From positions 1-36,230 of the forward strand of contig NZ_JARGEK010000008.1 of assembly GCF_029211165.1 (NCBI RefSeq): DNA of 36,230 nt, written 5' to 3'. Below the pieces are notes generated by a model, which ran no database searches, was not told the origin of the DNA, and saw nothing but the letters and a program-made list of their open reading frames with translations. Made by a program: the position numbers and the translations under genes. Of this stretch, positions 6,880-14,686 are shown piece by piece (the stretch's first letter is position 1; every line of letters begins with the position of its first letter). The DNA comes from Roseisolibacter sp. H3M3-2 (GTDB lineage Bacteria; Gemmatimonadota; Gemmatimonadetes; Gemmatimonadales; Gemmatimonadaceae).

Positions 6880-8388
6880 TCAGGCGGCGCCGAGCATCGC
6901 GCGGCCGACCGCGTCCCGCTCGGCGGGGGTGGGGCGCACCCGTCCGTCGTACACCACGAGGACGCGGTCGGCCAGGGCCAGCACCTCGTCGAGGTCGGAC
7001 GAGTAGAAGACGACCGCCGCCCCCGCGGCGCGCGCCTCCCGCAGCCGGGCGAGCACCGCCGCCGTCGCGCGCACGTCCAGCCCCCGCGTCGGGTTCTCGG
7101 CGACCACCAGCTCCGGGGGAGCGGCGTCGGCGTCGCCGGCCAGCTCGCGGGCGACCACGAACTTCTGCTGGTTGCCCCCGGAGAGCGCGCGCGCCGGCAG
7201 GCGCACCCCCGTCGCGCCGGCCCGCACGTCGAAGCGGTCGACCAGGGCGCGGGCGCGGCGGGCGAGGCGCGGCCACGGCAGGAGGCCGCGGTGCGCCCCC
7301 GCCCCGCGGAGCGCCAGGTTCTCGACCAGGGTGCCGTCGAGCAGGAGCGCGTCGCGGTGCCGGTCCTCGGGGATCCAGGCGACGCGCGCCGGCAGGTCGA
7401 GCGCCCCGCCGCTCGGGACGAGCCGGCCGGCGAGGAGCCGGAGGAGCTCGTGCTGGCCGCTCCCCTCGACGCCGACCACTCCGAGCAGCTCCCCGGTTCG
7501 GACCTCGAAGGTCGCGTCGCGCAGGCGGGTCACACCGCGCGCGTCGACATACGAGAGCCCGCGGGCGCTGACGGCGGGAGTCGTGACGGCGGGAGTCGAC
7601 GGAGCGGGAGTCGCGACGGCGTAGTGCGCTCTTCCGACTCCCGCCGTGGCGACTCCCGCCGTATCGACTGCCGCCGTATCGACTCCCGCCTCCCCGAGCA
7701 GATGCGCCGTGAGTGCGGCCTCGTCGGTCGCGGCGGCGGGCGACGTCGCCACCGTGCGCCCGCGCCGGAGGACCGTCACGTCGTCGGCGAAGGCGAGCGC
7801 GTCCCGCAGCTTGTGCGTGATGAGGACCGCCGTGGCCCCCCCGTCGACGAAGCGGCGCAGCCAGGTCAGGAGCTCGCGCGCCTCGGCGGGGGTGAGGACG
7901 GCGGCCGGCTCGTCGAGGATGAGCAGGCGGGCGTCGCGGGCGAGGGCCTTCACGATCTCGAGGCGCTGCTGGGCGGCGACCGGAAGGTCGGCGGCGCGGG
8001 CGGCGGGGTCGAGGGCGAGCCCGGTCTGCGCGCCGACGCGGCGCACGACCTCGGCGGCGGCGCGCGCGTCGTAGCGCCCGCGCCCGCCCAGCGCGACGTT
8101 CTCGGCGACCGTCATCGCCGGGACGATCGTGAAGTGCTGGTGCACCATGCCGACGCCGGCGGCGATCGCGTCGGCGGGGGAGGCGAGGCGGCGCGGCGTG
8201 CCGTCGAGGCGCACCGTGCCGGCGTCGGGCTGGAGGAGGCCGAAGGCGACGCGCATGAGCGTCGTCTTGCCGGCGCCGTTCTCCCCCAGGACCGCGTGCA
8301 GCGACCCGCCGCGCACGTCGAGCGACGCGCCGTCGAGCGCGCGGACCGGGCCGAAGCGCTTGACGACGCCGTCGAGCTGGAGCCTCAC
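6880..8388 (-). CDS. ABC transporter ATPase, two fused domains (YufO/NupO-like)
   Basis: This 502-residue cytoplasmic ATPase has two nucleotide-binding domains. Domain 1 has Walker A GENGAGKTT (35-43), the Q-loop MVHQHF (81-86), signature LPVAAQQRLEI (135-145), Walker B LLILDEP (155-161) and His192. Domain 2 has a degenerate Walker A (GVEGSGQHE, 306-314, no Lys), signature LSGGNQQKF (402-410) and VVAENPTRGLDV. One active and one degenerate site is usual for sugar/nucleoside import ATPases. Residues 234-273 are an unusual five-residue-periodic linker (GVDTA, AVDTA, GVATA ... TPAVT, TPAVS) encoded by hairpin P7. The GTG start lies 18 bp after the NTF2-like gene stop. Confidence 0.93.
   Translation of the reverse strand: MRLQLDGVVKRFGPVRALDGASLDVRGGSLHAVLGENGAGKTTLMRVAFGLLQPDAGTVRLDGTPRRLASPADAIAAGVGMVHQHFTIVPAMTVAENVALGGRGRYDARAAAEVVRRVGAQTGLALDPAARAADLPVAAQQRLEIVKALARDARLLILDEPAAVLTPAEARELLTWLRRFVDGGATAVLITHKLRDALAFADDVTVLRRGRTVATSPAAATDEAALTAHLLGEAGVDTAAVDTAGVATAGVGRAHYAVATPAPSTPAVTTPAVSARGLSYVDARGVTRLRDATFEVRTGELLGVVGVEGSGQHELLRLLAGRLVPSGGALDLPARVAWIPEDRHRDALLLDGTLVENLALRGAGAHRGLLPWPRLARRARALVDRFDVRAGATGVRLPARALSGGNQQKFVVARELAGDADAAPPELVVAENPTRGLDVRATAAVLARLREARAAGAAVVFYSSDLDEVLALADRVLVVYDGRVRPTPAERDAVGRAMLGAA
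7570..7690. repeat. Hairpin element P7, in frame inside the ABC ATPase gene
   Basis: Three 15-bp units of the type GGCGGGAGTCG-N4 at about 7573-7620 face four reverse-complement units (CGACTCCCGCCGT type) at about 7635-7690, across a 14-nt loop at 7621-7634. A 15-bp period keeps the reading frame, so the element encodes five-residue repeats in the linker between the two ATPase domains. It resembles the intergenic hairpins of this window in arrangement but has longer words. Confidence 0.85.
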
Positions 8389-8406
8389 GTGCCGCTCACC
8401 CGCGGG

Positions 8407-8895
8407 TCACTTCGGGGCGGCCTGCTGCGGGCAGCCGGTGCGCTGGCGCGTGTCGACCAGCGAGACGATGCGCCACCCCTCGGCCGTGCGGGCGAGCTGG
8501 AAGGAGTTCACGCCGCAGTGGCTGAACGTCTTGCCGGCGTAGAAGGCGTACGGCGTCCAGGCGACGGCGAGCGGCCCGTCGACGTGGACGGTCTCGTTGT
8601 CCGTGCGCTCGTCCCACACCTCGGCGTGCGGCGTGCCGACGGCCTTGATGAAGTTGGCCAGCGAGTCGAGGCGCACCTGCGGCGCCCCGTCGCGCCCGAT
8701 CAGGGCGGAGCCGAGCTGCGCGCGCGGGTGGAAGACGGCGCGGACCGCGGCGCTGTCGCCGGCGCGCATGGCGTCGAAGAGCTGCTTGACCACGCCGAGG
8801 ACGGCGGCGCGGTCGTCGGCGGACGCCGCCGCGGGGGCCTGGGCGGCGAGCGGCGCGGCCGCCACCGCGAGGAGGGCGAGGGATCGGAGGATCAT
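8407..8895 (-). CDS. Secreted NTF2-like (SnoaL/DUF4440-type) protein
   Basis: This 162-residue protein has a signal peptide (MILRSLALLAVAAAPLAAQA). The mature part begins DDRAAVLGVVKQLFDAMRAGDSAAVRAVFHP, followed by beta strands ending GVNSFQLARTAEGWRIVSLVDTRQ. This is the cone fold used by NTF2-like proteins for small-molecule binding or hydrolysis. No catalytic residues can be assigned. The start is placed at the ATG directly before the signal sequence; an ATG six codons upstream is possible. It is the first gene of the minus-strand transport operon, and its start lies 16 bp from the divergent SET-domain gene. Confidence 0.85.
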   Translation of the reverse strand: MILRSLALLAVAAAPLAAQAPAAASADDRAAVLGVVKQLFDAMRAGDSAAVRAVFHPRAQLGSALIGRDGAPQVRLDSLANFIKAVGTPHAEVWDERTDNETVHVDGPLAVAWTPYAFYAGKTFSHCGVNSFQLARTAEGWRIVSLVDTRQRTGCPQQAAPK

Positions 8896-8911
8896 GGGGG
8901 TAAGATGCAGC

Positions 8912-9397
8912 ATGTCGTCCGACCCCGCCTCCACCCTCCCGTTCGAGATCCGTACGAGCCCCATCCAGGGGCTCGGCGCCTTCGCGACGCGGCCCATCCC
9001 CGCCGGCACGCGGCTGATCGAGTACGCCGGGAAGCGGCTGACCCCCGCGCAGATGGAGGCCGAGTACCCGGACGTCGCGGGGGAGCGGCACCACACCTTC
9101 CTGTTCGCCATCGAGGACGAGGTCGACGGCGACTGGGTGGAGGTGGTGGTCGACGCGTCGCGCGACGGGAACGACGCGCGGTTCATCAACCACTCGTGCG
9201 CCCCGAACTGCGACGCGGTGGTCGAGGACGCGCGGATCTGGATCGAGACGATCCGCGACGTGGCGCCCGGCGAGGAGCTGGCGTACGACTACGCGTTCGT
9301 GCTCCCGGAGCGGCACACGCCCGCCGCGAAGCGGCGGTATCCGTGTCACTGCGGGGCGGCGACGTGCCGGGGGACGATGCTGGCGAAGAAGCGGTGA
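8912..9397 (+). CDS. SET-domain lysine methyltransferase-like protein
   Basis: This 161-residue cytoplasmic protein is a nearly minimal SET domain. It shows GLGAFATRPIPAG at 20-32, RFINHSCAPNC at 90-100 and GEELAYDYAF at 120-129 (catalytic Tyr region), plus a post-SET Cys motif C145-H-C147 ... C152-RGT. SET enzymes transfer methyl groups from S-adenosylmethionine to protein lysines. Bacterial members are uncommon and their targets are mostly unknown, so the substrate here is open. All key motifs are intact. The start ATG lies just before the domain. The stop overlaps the next start (TGATG), which implies coupled translation. Confidence 0.93.
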   Translation: MSSDPASTLPFEIRTSPIQGLGAFATRPIPAGTRLIEYAGKRLTPAQMEAEYPDVAGERHHTFLFAIEDEVDGDWVEVVVDASRDGNDARFINHSCAPNCDAVVEDARIWIETIRDVAPGEELAYDYAFVLPERHTPAAKRRYPCHCGAATCRGTMLAKKR

Positions 9398-9873
9398 TGG
9401 CGACGCACGCCTCGTGCGCCCTCGGCGGACGCGACTTCTCGGTGGCGTACTTCCTCGACGAGGGACGGGTGACCGCAGCGGTCGCGCATCGATTTCCCCC
9501 GCCGGCGCCGGTGCCGTTCCGGGAGGCGCTGCGGCGTCTGCTGACCGGTTGGTCGCGTCCCCCGCGCGCGCCGGCGTCGTCCGCTCCCCTGCCGGCGGGG
9601 TGGGACGGCGCGGTCGGCCAGGGCGGGCCGCACGAGGTGCTGCACAGCCGCGCGCGGCGCCGCGTCCGGGTGGCCGGCGCGGAGTTCGTGCTGCCGGCCG
9701 ACGGGACGACGCTCGTGCTGCTGGTGCACGACGACCCGGTGCGGGTCGAGGCGCGCACCGTGCCCGTGGTGTCCGCCGTCGTGCCGGGCGCGCACCGCGC
9801 GCTGTGCGAGGCGCTGGCGCGCGATCCGGTCGTGCGCGCGTTCCTGCCGGACGGCGCGCTGCGCGTCCGCTAG
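9397..9873 (+). CDS. Hypothetical protein coupled to the SET gene
   Basis: This 158-residue protein belongs to no family I recognise and has no signal peptide or membrane segment. The N-terminus has ASCALGGRDFSVAYFLDEGRVTAAVAHRFPPP. The middle has GGPHEVLHSRARRRVRVAGAEFVLPADGTTLVLLVHDD, and the C-terminus is helical. Its ATG overlaps the SET-gene stop by one base, so the two proteins are probably made together. It might be a substrate or partner of the methyltransferase, but that rests on position alone. The stop lies 7 bp from the convergent response-regulator stop. Confidence 0.7.
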   Translation: MATHASCALGGRDFSVAYFLDEGRVTAAVAHRFPPPAPVPFREALRRLLTGWSRPPRAPASSAPLPAGWDGAVGQGGPHEVLHSRARRRVRVAGAEFVLPADGTTLVLLVHDDPVRVEARTVPVVSAVVPGAHRALCEALARDPVVRAFLPDGALRVR

Positions 9874-9879
9874 CCCGGG

Positions 9880-10299
9880 CTAGACGCCGGCGCCCGCGAC
9901 CAGCCGCTCCGCCGCGTCGCGCAGGACGTCGGGGTGCACGGGCTTCAGCAGCACCGCGCTCCCCGGGTGCAGCGTGCGGCGCCAGCGGTCGCGCCGGTCC
10001 TCGCGCCCGGTGAGCGCCAGCACCGGCAGCGTGGGGGCCTGGCGCCAGAGCGCGTCGGCCAGCGCGTGGCCGTCCATGCCGGGCATCGCCAGGTCGGTCA
10101 CCAGCAGGTCGACCGCGCGCCCCTCTTCCTCCTCCCGCGTCCACGCCGCGAGCGCCGCGTCGCCGGAGTCGGCGGCCAGCACGCGCCACCCGCCGCGGCG
10201 GAAGACGCGGGCCAGCCAGCGGAGCACCTCGCCCACGTCGTCGACGACGAGGACGGTGCGGGGGGACGAGACGGCGAAGAAGTCGGGGCGGGCGATCAC
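9880..10299 (-). CDS. Single-domain response regulator (CheY-like)
   Basis: This 139-residue protein is a receiver domain alone. It has the acidic pair Asp20-Asp21 (VLVVDDVGE), phospho-acceptor Asp69 in LLVTDLAMPGMDG, Thr97 (LALTGRED) and Lys119 (LLKPVHP). There is no DNA-binding or enzymatic output domain. It would be phosphorylated by a histidine kinase encoded elsewhere; two kinases lie 11 and 20 kb away, but nothing ties them together. A GTG at 10299 is taken as start, and upstream positions in frame remain possible because no Shine-Dalgarno stands out. Confidence 0.88.
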   Translation of the reverse strand: MIARPDFFAVSSPRTVLVVDDVGEVLRWLARVFRRGGWRVLAADSGDAALAAWTREEEEGRAVDLLVTDLAMPGMDGHALADALWRQAPTLPVLALTGREDRRDRWRRTLHPGSAVLLKPVHPDVLRDAAERLVAGAGV

Positions 10300-10334
10300 G
10301 TCAGACGGACGAGCGATCCCGGCGAAGGCAAACG

Positions 10335-10850
10335 TCAGCCGGGCGGCACGGCGCCCCCCGTCGCCCGCGCCGTCGCCACCACCGCGCCCACGTGCCGCTG
10401 CGTGTGCTCGGCGGCGTGGAAGAGGAGGCCGAGCACGTTCGACGGCAGCCGCGCCCGCCCCACCTCGCGCGGGTCGAGCAGCGACGACTCCGGCGTCGCC
10501 GCGAGCTGCGCCAGCGCGGCGGCGACGCGCGCCTCGAAGCCCGCCAGCAGCGTCGCCGCGTCGACCGGCTCCGGCCCCGCCTCGGCGGCCAGCGTGTCGC
10601 GCTGCCGGTCGTCGAGCGCGGCGCCGCGCGCGTACGTGAGGAGCCGGTCGAGCGCGCCCACCGCGCGGAGCACGTGCCAGCCGACCGACGGGGCGCCGTT
10701 GCCGGGGCTCGCCCACAGCCCCGCCGCGTCGAGCGCGGCGCCGGCGCGGGCGACGAGCTCGCGCGCCTGCTGCAGCGCGTGCGCCGCCGGCTGCAGCAGC
10801 GGCGGCACGCCGGGGACCGGGCCGCGCAGCCAGGGCTCGGGGGCCGTCAC
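10335..10850 (-). CDS. DinB-like four-helix metal-binding protein
   Basis: This 171-residue, mostly helical protein has His59 (VGWHVLRAVGALDRLL) and the late helix GLLFHAAEHTQRHVGAVV with His145, His149 and His153. The arrangement of one early His with a late H...H...H helix fits the DinB/YfiT superfamily, whose members bind a divalent metal and often act in thiol transfer or detoxification. The substrate is unknown. The GTG start lies 4 bp after the YciI-like gene stop, so both are probably one transcript. Confidence 0.82.
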   Translation of the reverse strand: MTAPEPWLRGPVPGVPPLLQPAAHALQQARELVARAGAALDAAGLWASPGNGAPSVGWHVLRAVGALDRLLTYARGAALDDRQRDTLAAEAGPEPVDAATLLAGFEARVAAALAQLAATPESSLLDPREVGRARLPSNVLGLLFHAAEHTQRHVGAVVATARATGGAVPPG

Positions 10851-10854
10851 CCCC

Positions 10855-11160
10855 TCACTCCGGGCGCACCGGCGTCGCCGCGTCGGGGCCGGCGACCGTC
10901 GTCCACTTCTTCACCGCCCAGCGCGTGATCAGCCCGTTCTGCACGTACGGGTCGGCCTCGGCGAAGCGGCGCGCGGCGTCGGGGGAGTCGCCCCGGAAGA
11001 GGAGCGCGGCGCCCTCGGGGGGATCGCCCAGGGCGCCGGCGAGCACCAGCTCGCCGCGCTCGGCGGCCGCCCAGGCGAGGGCGAGGTGCGCGCTGCGGAA
11101 GTCGCCCCGGCGCGCGAGGTAGTCGGGGGCGGTGTCGTACATCAGGAGATAGTGGGCCAT
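10855..11160 (-). CDS. YciI-like protein
   Basis: This 101-residue protein begins MAHYLLMYDTAPDYLARRGDFRSAHLALAWAAAERGELVLAGAL. It continues ALLFRGDSPDAARRFAEADPYVQNGLITRWAVKKW, the standard YCII fold with its Arg/His pair (RSAHL) and the ADPYV..GL.....V strand. Family members are small cytoplasmic enzymes or ligand-binding proteins of mostly unknown role. It is the first gene of a minus-strand pair with the DinB-like gene, transcribed divergently from the sugar operon across an 88-bp gap. Confidence 0.9.
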   Translation of the reverse strand: MAHYLLMYDTAPDYLARRGDFRSAHLALAWAAAERGELVLAGALGDPPEGAALLFRGDSPDAARRFAEADPYVQNGLITRWAVKKWTTVAGPDAATPVRPE

Positions 11161-11212
11161 GACGGCAACATGACGACGGTGCGGCGCACTGGCGAGGGCG
11201 TGCGTGGGTCCG

Positions 11213-11248
11213 TACGATTGCGCCGCCGGACCCTCACCGCCGAGACCC
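11213..11248 (+). promoter_or_regulatory. Candidate promoter of the sugar-oxidation operon
   Basis: TACGAT at 11213-11218 is a good -10 candidate on the plus strand and would give a leader of about 24 nt before the ATG at 11249. No convincing -35 box or regulator site is visible in the 88-bp divergent gap. The rest of that gap must also contain the YciI promoter. Confidence 0.35.
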
Positions 11249-12193
11249 ATGCCGACCGACGACCCGTTCGCGGCCCCCACGCGGCGCGCCTTCCTCCAGG
11301 CGCTGGCCCTCCCGCTCCTCGCCCCGCTGGCGGTGCCGCTGGCCGCGTGCACGCCGCGCGACCCCGCCCTCGACGCGGGCGACACCGCCGCGCCGGCCGC
11401 TCCGGCCGCGACGCCCGCCGCCGCCGGCCCCGCGTCCACGGCCGCCATGCGCCTCGGGGTGCAGCTCTACACGCTGCGCGACGCGCTCGGGAAGGACCTC
11501 GAGGGGACGCTCGCGCAGCTGCAGCAGATCGGCTACCGGAACGTCGAGCCGTTCACCCACCACGGGAAGACGCCGCAGGAGTTCCGCGCGATCCTCGACC
11601 GGCACCAGCTCGCGGCGCCGTCGGCGCACGTCCCGATCGCCGACCTGCGCGCGTCGGCCGAGCGGGTGCTCGACGCGGCGGCGACGCTCGGCCACCAGTG
11701 GGTGGTGATCCCGTGGCTCGACGACAAGGAGCGCACCGCCGACGGCTACAAGCGCGTGGCGGGCGAGATGTCGCGGTGGGGGCAGCTCGCGCGGGCGCGG
11801 CAGATCGGGCTCGCGTACCACAACCACGACTTCGAGTTCGCGCCGATCGCCGGGTCGACGCAGACGGGGTGGGACATCCTGCGCGCCGAGGCCGACAGGG
11901 AGCTCGTGAAGTACGAGCTGGACGTGTACTGGGCGACCAAGGCCGGCAAGGACGCGCTGGCGATCATGACCGCGGAGCCGGGGCGCGTGACGCAGATCCA
12001 CGCCAAGGACGCGACGGCGGCGCCGGAGCGGAAGATGGTGGACGTCGGCGCGGGCACGATCGACTGGGCGACCATCGTCCGGCAGGGGCGCGGCGTCGGG
12101 CTGCAGAACGTCTTCGTCGAGCACGACAACCCGACCGACGCGATCGCGTCGGCGCGCGCGGGCTTCACGCACCTCCAGTCGATCGTCTCGTGA
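11249..12193 (+). CDS. Exported sugar phosphate isomerase/epimerase-family TIM-barrel protein
   Basis: This 314-residue protein starts with a Tat-like signal (TRRAFLQ at 11-17) ending in a lipobox-like LAAC (Cys34), so it is probably exported and perhaps lipid-anchored. Residues 65-314 form the xylose-isomerase-like barrel. It has LGVQLYTLRDAL, NVEPFTHHGKTPQEF, LAYHNHDFEF, YELDVYWATKAG, VTQIHAKD and VFVEHDNPTDA, with the Glu/Asp/His residues that bind a divalent metal in this family. It would isomerise or epimerise a sugar or keto-sugar. It is the first gene of the operon. A GTG 45 bp upstream is a poorer start because it would bury the Tat motif. Confidence 0.88.
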   Translation: MPTDDPFAAPTRRAFLQALALPLLAPLAVPLAACTPRDPALDAGDTAAPAAPAATPAAAGPASTAAMRLGVQLYTLRDALGKDLEGTLAQLQQIGYRNVEPFTHHGKTPQEFRAILDRHQLAAPSAHVPIADLRASAERVLDAAATLGHQWVVIPWLDDKERTADGYKRVAGEMSRWGQLARARQIGLAYHNHDFEFAPIAGSTQTGWDILRAEADRELVKYELDVYWATKAGKDALAIMTAEPGRVTQIHAKDATAAPERKMVDVGAGTIDWATIVRQGRGVGLQNVFVEHDNPTDAIASARAGFTHLQSIVS

Positions 12194-13890
12194 GCCAGGG
12201 GCAGCAAGGGCAGCAGCAGGTCTACGACGTCTGCATCGTCGGGTCGGGCGCGGGCGGCGGGATGGCCGCGTACGCGCTCACGAGGGCGGGCGCGCGCGTG
12301 GTGATGCTCGAGGCGGGGCCGGCGTGGTACGCGTCGAAGAACTCGACGATGATCCTCCCCGCGTACCAGACGCAGCGGCGCGGGCGCGCGACCAAGACGC
12401 GCCCGTTCGGCGAGCACGACGCGTGCGACGGCGGGTGGGAGATCGAGGGGGAGCCGTACACGCGCGCCCCCGGCACGCGCTTCGACTGGTGGCGCGGGCG
12501 CATGCTCGGCGGGCGCACCAACCACTGGGGGCGCATCTCGCTGCGCTTCGGCCCGCGCGACTTCAAGGGGAAGTCGCACGACGGGCTGGGCGACGACTGG
12601 CCCATCGGGTACGAGGACGTCGCCCCGTACTACGACCGGATCGACGACCTGATCGGCGTGTTCGGCTCGAAGGAGAACCTGCCGAACGAGCCGGACGGGA
12701 AGTTCCACCCGGCGCCGAAGCCGCGCTGCTACGAGCTGCTCGTCAAGAAGACGAGCGACAAGCTGGGGATCACGTGCATCCCGTCGCGGCTGTCGATCAT
12801 CACCAAGCCGCTGCCGGGCCGGCAGGCGTGCCACTACTGCGGGCAGTGCAACCGCGGCTGCTCGGTGAAGGCGAACTTCTCGAGCCCCGACGTGCTGATC
12901 GCGCCGGCGCTGCAGACGGGGCGCCTGACGCTGATCACGGAGGCGATGGCGCGCGAGGTGACGGTCGGGCGCGACGGGCTCGCGACCGGCGTCGCGTACG
13001 TGCACAAGCCGAGCGGCGAGGACCGGCACGTGCGGGCGCGGGTGGTGGTGCTGGCGGCCAGCGCGCTGGAGAGCGCGCGGCTGCTGCTCAACTCCAAGTC
13101 GTCGCTGTTCCCGCAGGGGCTGGCCAACGCGAGCGGCACGGTCGGGCGCTACATCACCGACACGACCGGCACCGACGTGTCGGGGTTCATCCCGCAGATG
13201 GTCGACCACGTCCCGCACAACGAGGACGGCGTGGGCGGGATGCACGTGTACATGCCGTGGTGGCTGGACAACAAGAAGCTCGACTTCCCGCGCGGCTACC
13301 ACATCGAGGTGTGGGGCGGGCTGGGGCAGCCGTCGTACGGCTACGGCGGCGGCTTCCAGCGCTACCCGAACGTCGCCGGCTACGGGAAGAAGCTGAAGGA
13401 CGACTACCGCCGCTTCTACGGCTCGACGATCGGCTTCTCGGGGCGCGGCGAGATGATCCCGAACGACAAGTCGTACGCCGAGATCGACCCGACGGTGGTC
13501 GACCGGTGGGGGATCCCGGTGCTGCGCTTCCACTGGGAGTGGAGCGACCACGAGCGCAACCAGTCGAAGCACATGCAGGAGACCTTCCGCCGGCTCATCG
13601 CCGAGATGGGCGGCACGGTCTACGGCAACGCGCCGACCAAGGAGCAGGACTACGGGCTGGCGCCGGGCGGCCGCATCATCCACGAGCTGGGCGGCACGCG
13701 CATGGGCGCCGACGCCAAGTCGTCGGTGCTGAACCGCGACTGCCAGGCGCACGACTGCAAGAACCTGTTCGTGGCCGACGGCGCGCCGTTCGTGTCGCAG
13801 GCCGACAAGAACCCGACGTGGACGATCCTCGCGCTGGCGTGGCGCACGGCGGACGGGATCATGGCGAAGCGGAAGGCGGGGGAGATCTGA
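12190..13890 (+). CDS. GMC-family FAD-dependent sugar dehydrogenase
   Basis: This 566-residue protein has an N-terminal FAD-binding motif (VCIVGSGAGGGMAAYAL, about 14-30) and GGRTNHWGR. A Cys cluster CHYCGQCNRGC spans 214-224. The C-terminal GMC active-site region has HELGGTRMG (His498) and NPTWTILALAWRTAD (Asn541). It matches the membrane-associated gluconate/glucoside 3-dehydrogenase type that works with a small gluconate-dehydrogenase subunit 3, encoded next. Oxidation of a sugar hydroxyl, probably C3, is inferred from family and neighbours. It has no signal of its own and may be exported with the Tat-bearing small subunit. The GTG start overlaps the previous stop by 4 nt. Confidence 0.92.
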   Translation: MSQGQQGQQQVYDVCIVGSGAGGGMAAYALTRAGARVVMLEAGPAWYASKNSTMILPAYQTQRRGRATKTRPFGEHDACDGGWEIEGEPYTRAPGTRFDWWRGRMLGGRTNHWGRISLRFGPRDFKGKSHDGLGDDWPIGYEDVAPYYDRIDDLIGVFGSKENLPNEPDGKFHPAPKPRCYELLVKKTSDKLGITCIPSRLSIITKPLPGRQACHYCGQCNRGCSVKANFSSPDVLIAPALQTGRLTLITEAMAREVTVGRDGLATGVAYVHKPSGEDRHVRARVVVLAASALESARLLLNSKSSLFPQGLANASGTVGRYITDTTGTDVSGFIPQMVDHVPHNEDGVGGMHVYMPWWLDNKKLDFPRGYHIEVWGGLGQPSYGYGGGFQRYPNVAGYGKKLKDDYRRFYGSTIGFSGRGEMIPNDKSYAEIDPTVVDRWGIPVLRFHWEWSDHERNQSKHMQETFRRLIAEMGGTVYGNAPTKEQDYGLAPGGRIIHELGGTRMGADAKSSVLNRDCQAHDCKNLFVADGAPFVSQADKNPTWTILALAWRTADGIMAKRKAGEI

Positions 13891-13912
13891 TGGGTCCGAA
13901 TTCCGAGGTTCG

Positions 13913-13988
13913 CTCGACGCTCGACGCTCGACGCTCGCGTCGCCGCCGGGACGACGTGGGCGTGGAGCGTCGAGCGTCGAGCGTCGAG
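13913..13988. repeat. Hairpin element P8 (7-bp words)
   Basis: The left arm CTCGACG-CTCGACG-CTCGACG-CTC (13913-13936) and right arm (13965-13988) are a perfect 24-bp inverted repeat around a 28-nt loop. Both arms are tandem 7-bp words. It fills the gap between the GMC gene and its small-subunit gene, 23 bp after the GMC stop and ahead of the subunit-3 Shine-Dalgarno (GGAGG at 13989-13993). It could adjust the ratio of the two subunits or stabilise the upstream mRNA; that is inference. Confidence 0.9.
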
Positions 13989-14002
13989 GGAGGTGCCGCC
14001 GC

Positions 14003-14686
14003 ATGAGCGACCAGGTCTCGCGCCGTCAGGCGCTGAAGGTCCTCTCCGTCCTGCCGCTTGCCGGCGTGGTGGAGGCGCAGCAGCCCGCGCAGCCGCCGCA
14101 GGCGCCGCGGCAGCCGCACGCGACGCCCAACCAGCCGGCGGCCGGCGCGGCGCAGCCGCCGGCGAACGCGGCGCAGCGGAAGTTCTTCACGGCGCGCGAG
14201 TGGCGCACCGTCGGCGTGCTGGCCGACGACGTCATCCCGCGCGACGAGCGGTCGGGGAGCGCGACCGACGCCGGCGTGCCGGCGTACATCGACTTCAACA
14301 TGTCGGTCCCCGAGACCGACGAGAACGCGCGCACGCAGATGCGCGGCGGGCTGCGGTGGATCGACGCCGAGAGCCGGCGCCGGTTCGGCGTCGACTACCA
14401 CCGCGCGTCGCAGGCGCAGCGCCACCAGGTGCTCGACGACGTGGCGGGGCCGCCGGCGCAGGCGAAGCCGGAGTTCCGCCACGGGGCCGCGTTCTTCAAC
14501 ACCTTCCGCAACATGGTCGCGTCGGGGTTCTTCTCGAGCGCGATCGGGTGGAAGGACCTCCAGTACCAGGGGAACGTCTTCAACCCGGCCTGGAACGGGT
14601 GCCCGCAGCCGGCGCTCGACAAGCTCGGGGTGAGCTACGACGTGATGACGACGCGCGTCGCGCCGCAGCGCGCCGGCACCGAATGA
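14003..14686 (+). CDS. Gluconate 2-dehydrogenase subunit 3-family protein (Tat signal)
   Basis: This 227-residue protein has a Tat signal ([17 protein letters not shown]), a Gln/Pro/Ala-rich linker to about residue 60, and the subunit-3 domain. That domain shows [38 protein letters not shown] and later [28 protein letters not shown]. In known complexes this small subunit carries the FAD subunit across the membrane and is needed for activity; a cytochrome c subunit takes the electrons. No cytochrome gene is seen here. GGAGG lies nine to ten bases before the ATG. The stop overlaps the next start (ATGA). Confidence 0.9.
   Translation: MSDQVSRRQALKVLSVLPLAGVVEAQQPAQPPQAPRQPHATPNQPAAGAAQPPANAAQRKFFTAREWRTVGVLADDVIPRDERSGSATDAGVPAYIDFNMSVPETDENARTQMRGGLRWIDAESRRRFGVDYHRASQAQRHQVLDDVAGPPAQAKPEFRHGAAFFNTFRNMVASGFFSSAIGWKDLQYQGNVFNPAWNGCPQPALDKLGVSYDVMTTRVAPQRAGTE

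Noticed and set aside
7570-7690. CRISPR array or frameshift in the ABC ATPase gene
   Set aside because: Units are 15 bp without spacers and appear in both orientations; the reading frame continues through into an intact second ATPase domain.
8896-9189. Extended N-terminus for the NTF2-like gene
   Set aside because: It would overlap the SET-domain gene antisense and hide the signal peptide; the ATG at 8895 directly precedes that signal.
5959-9873. Open frame of 1304 codons on the plus strand across the ABC ATPase and lipoprotein genes
   Set aside because: Arg/Ala/Gly/Pro composition and antisense position to genes with clear motifs show it to be a shadow of high-GC DNA. Only its last 158 codons (9397-9873) are a plausible gene.
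9934-13890. Open frame of 1318 codons joined to the GMC dehydrogenase
   Set aside because: Everything before 12190 is antisense or out-of-frame noise over other genes. The GMC gene starts at the GTG overlapping the isomerase stop.
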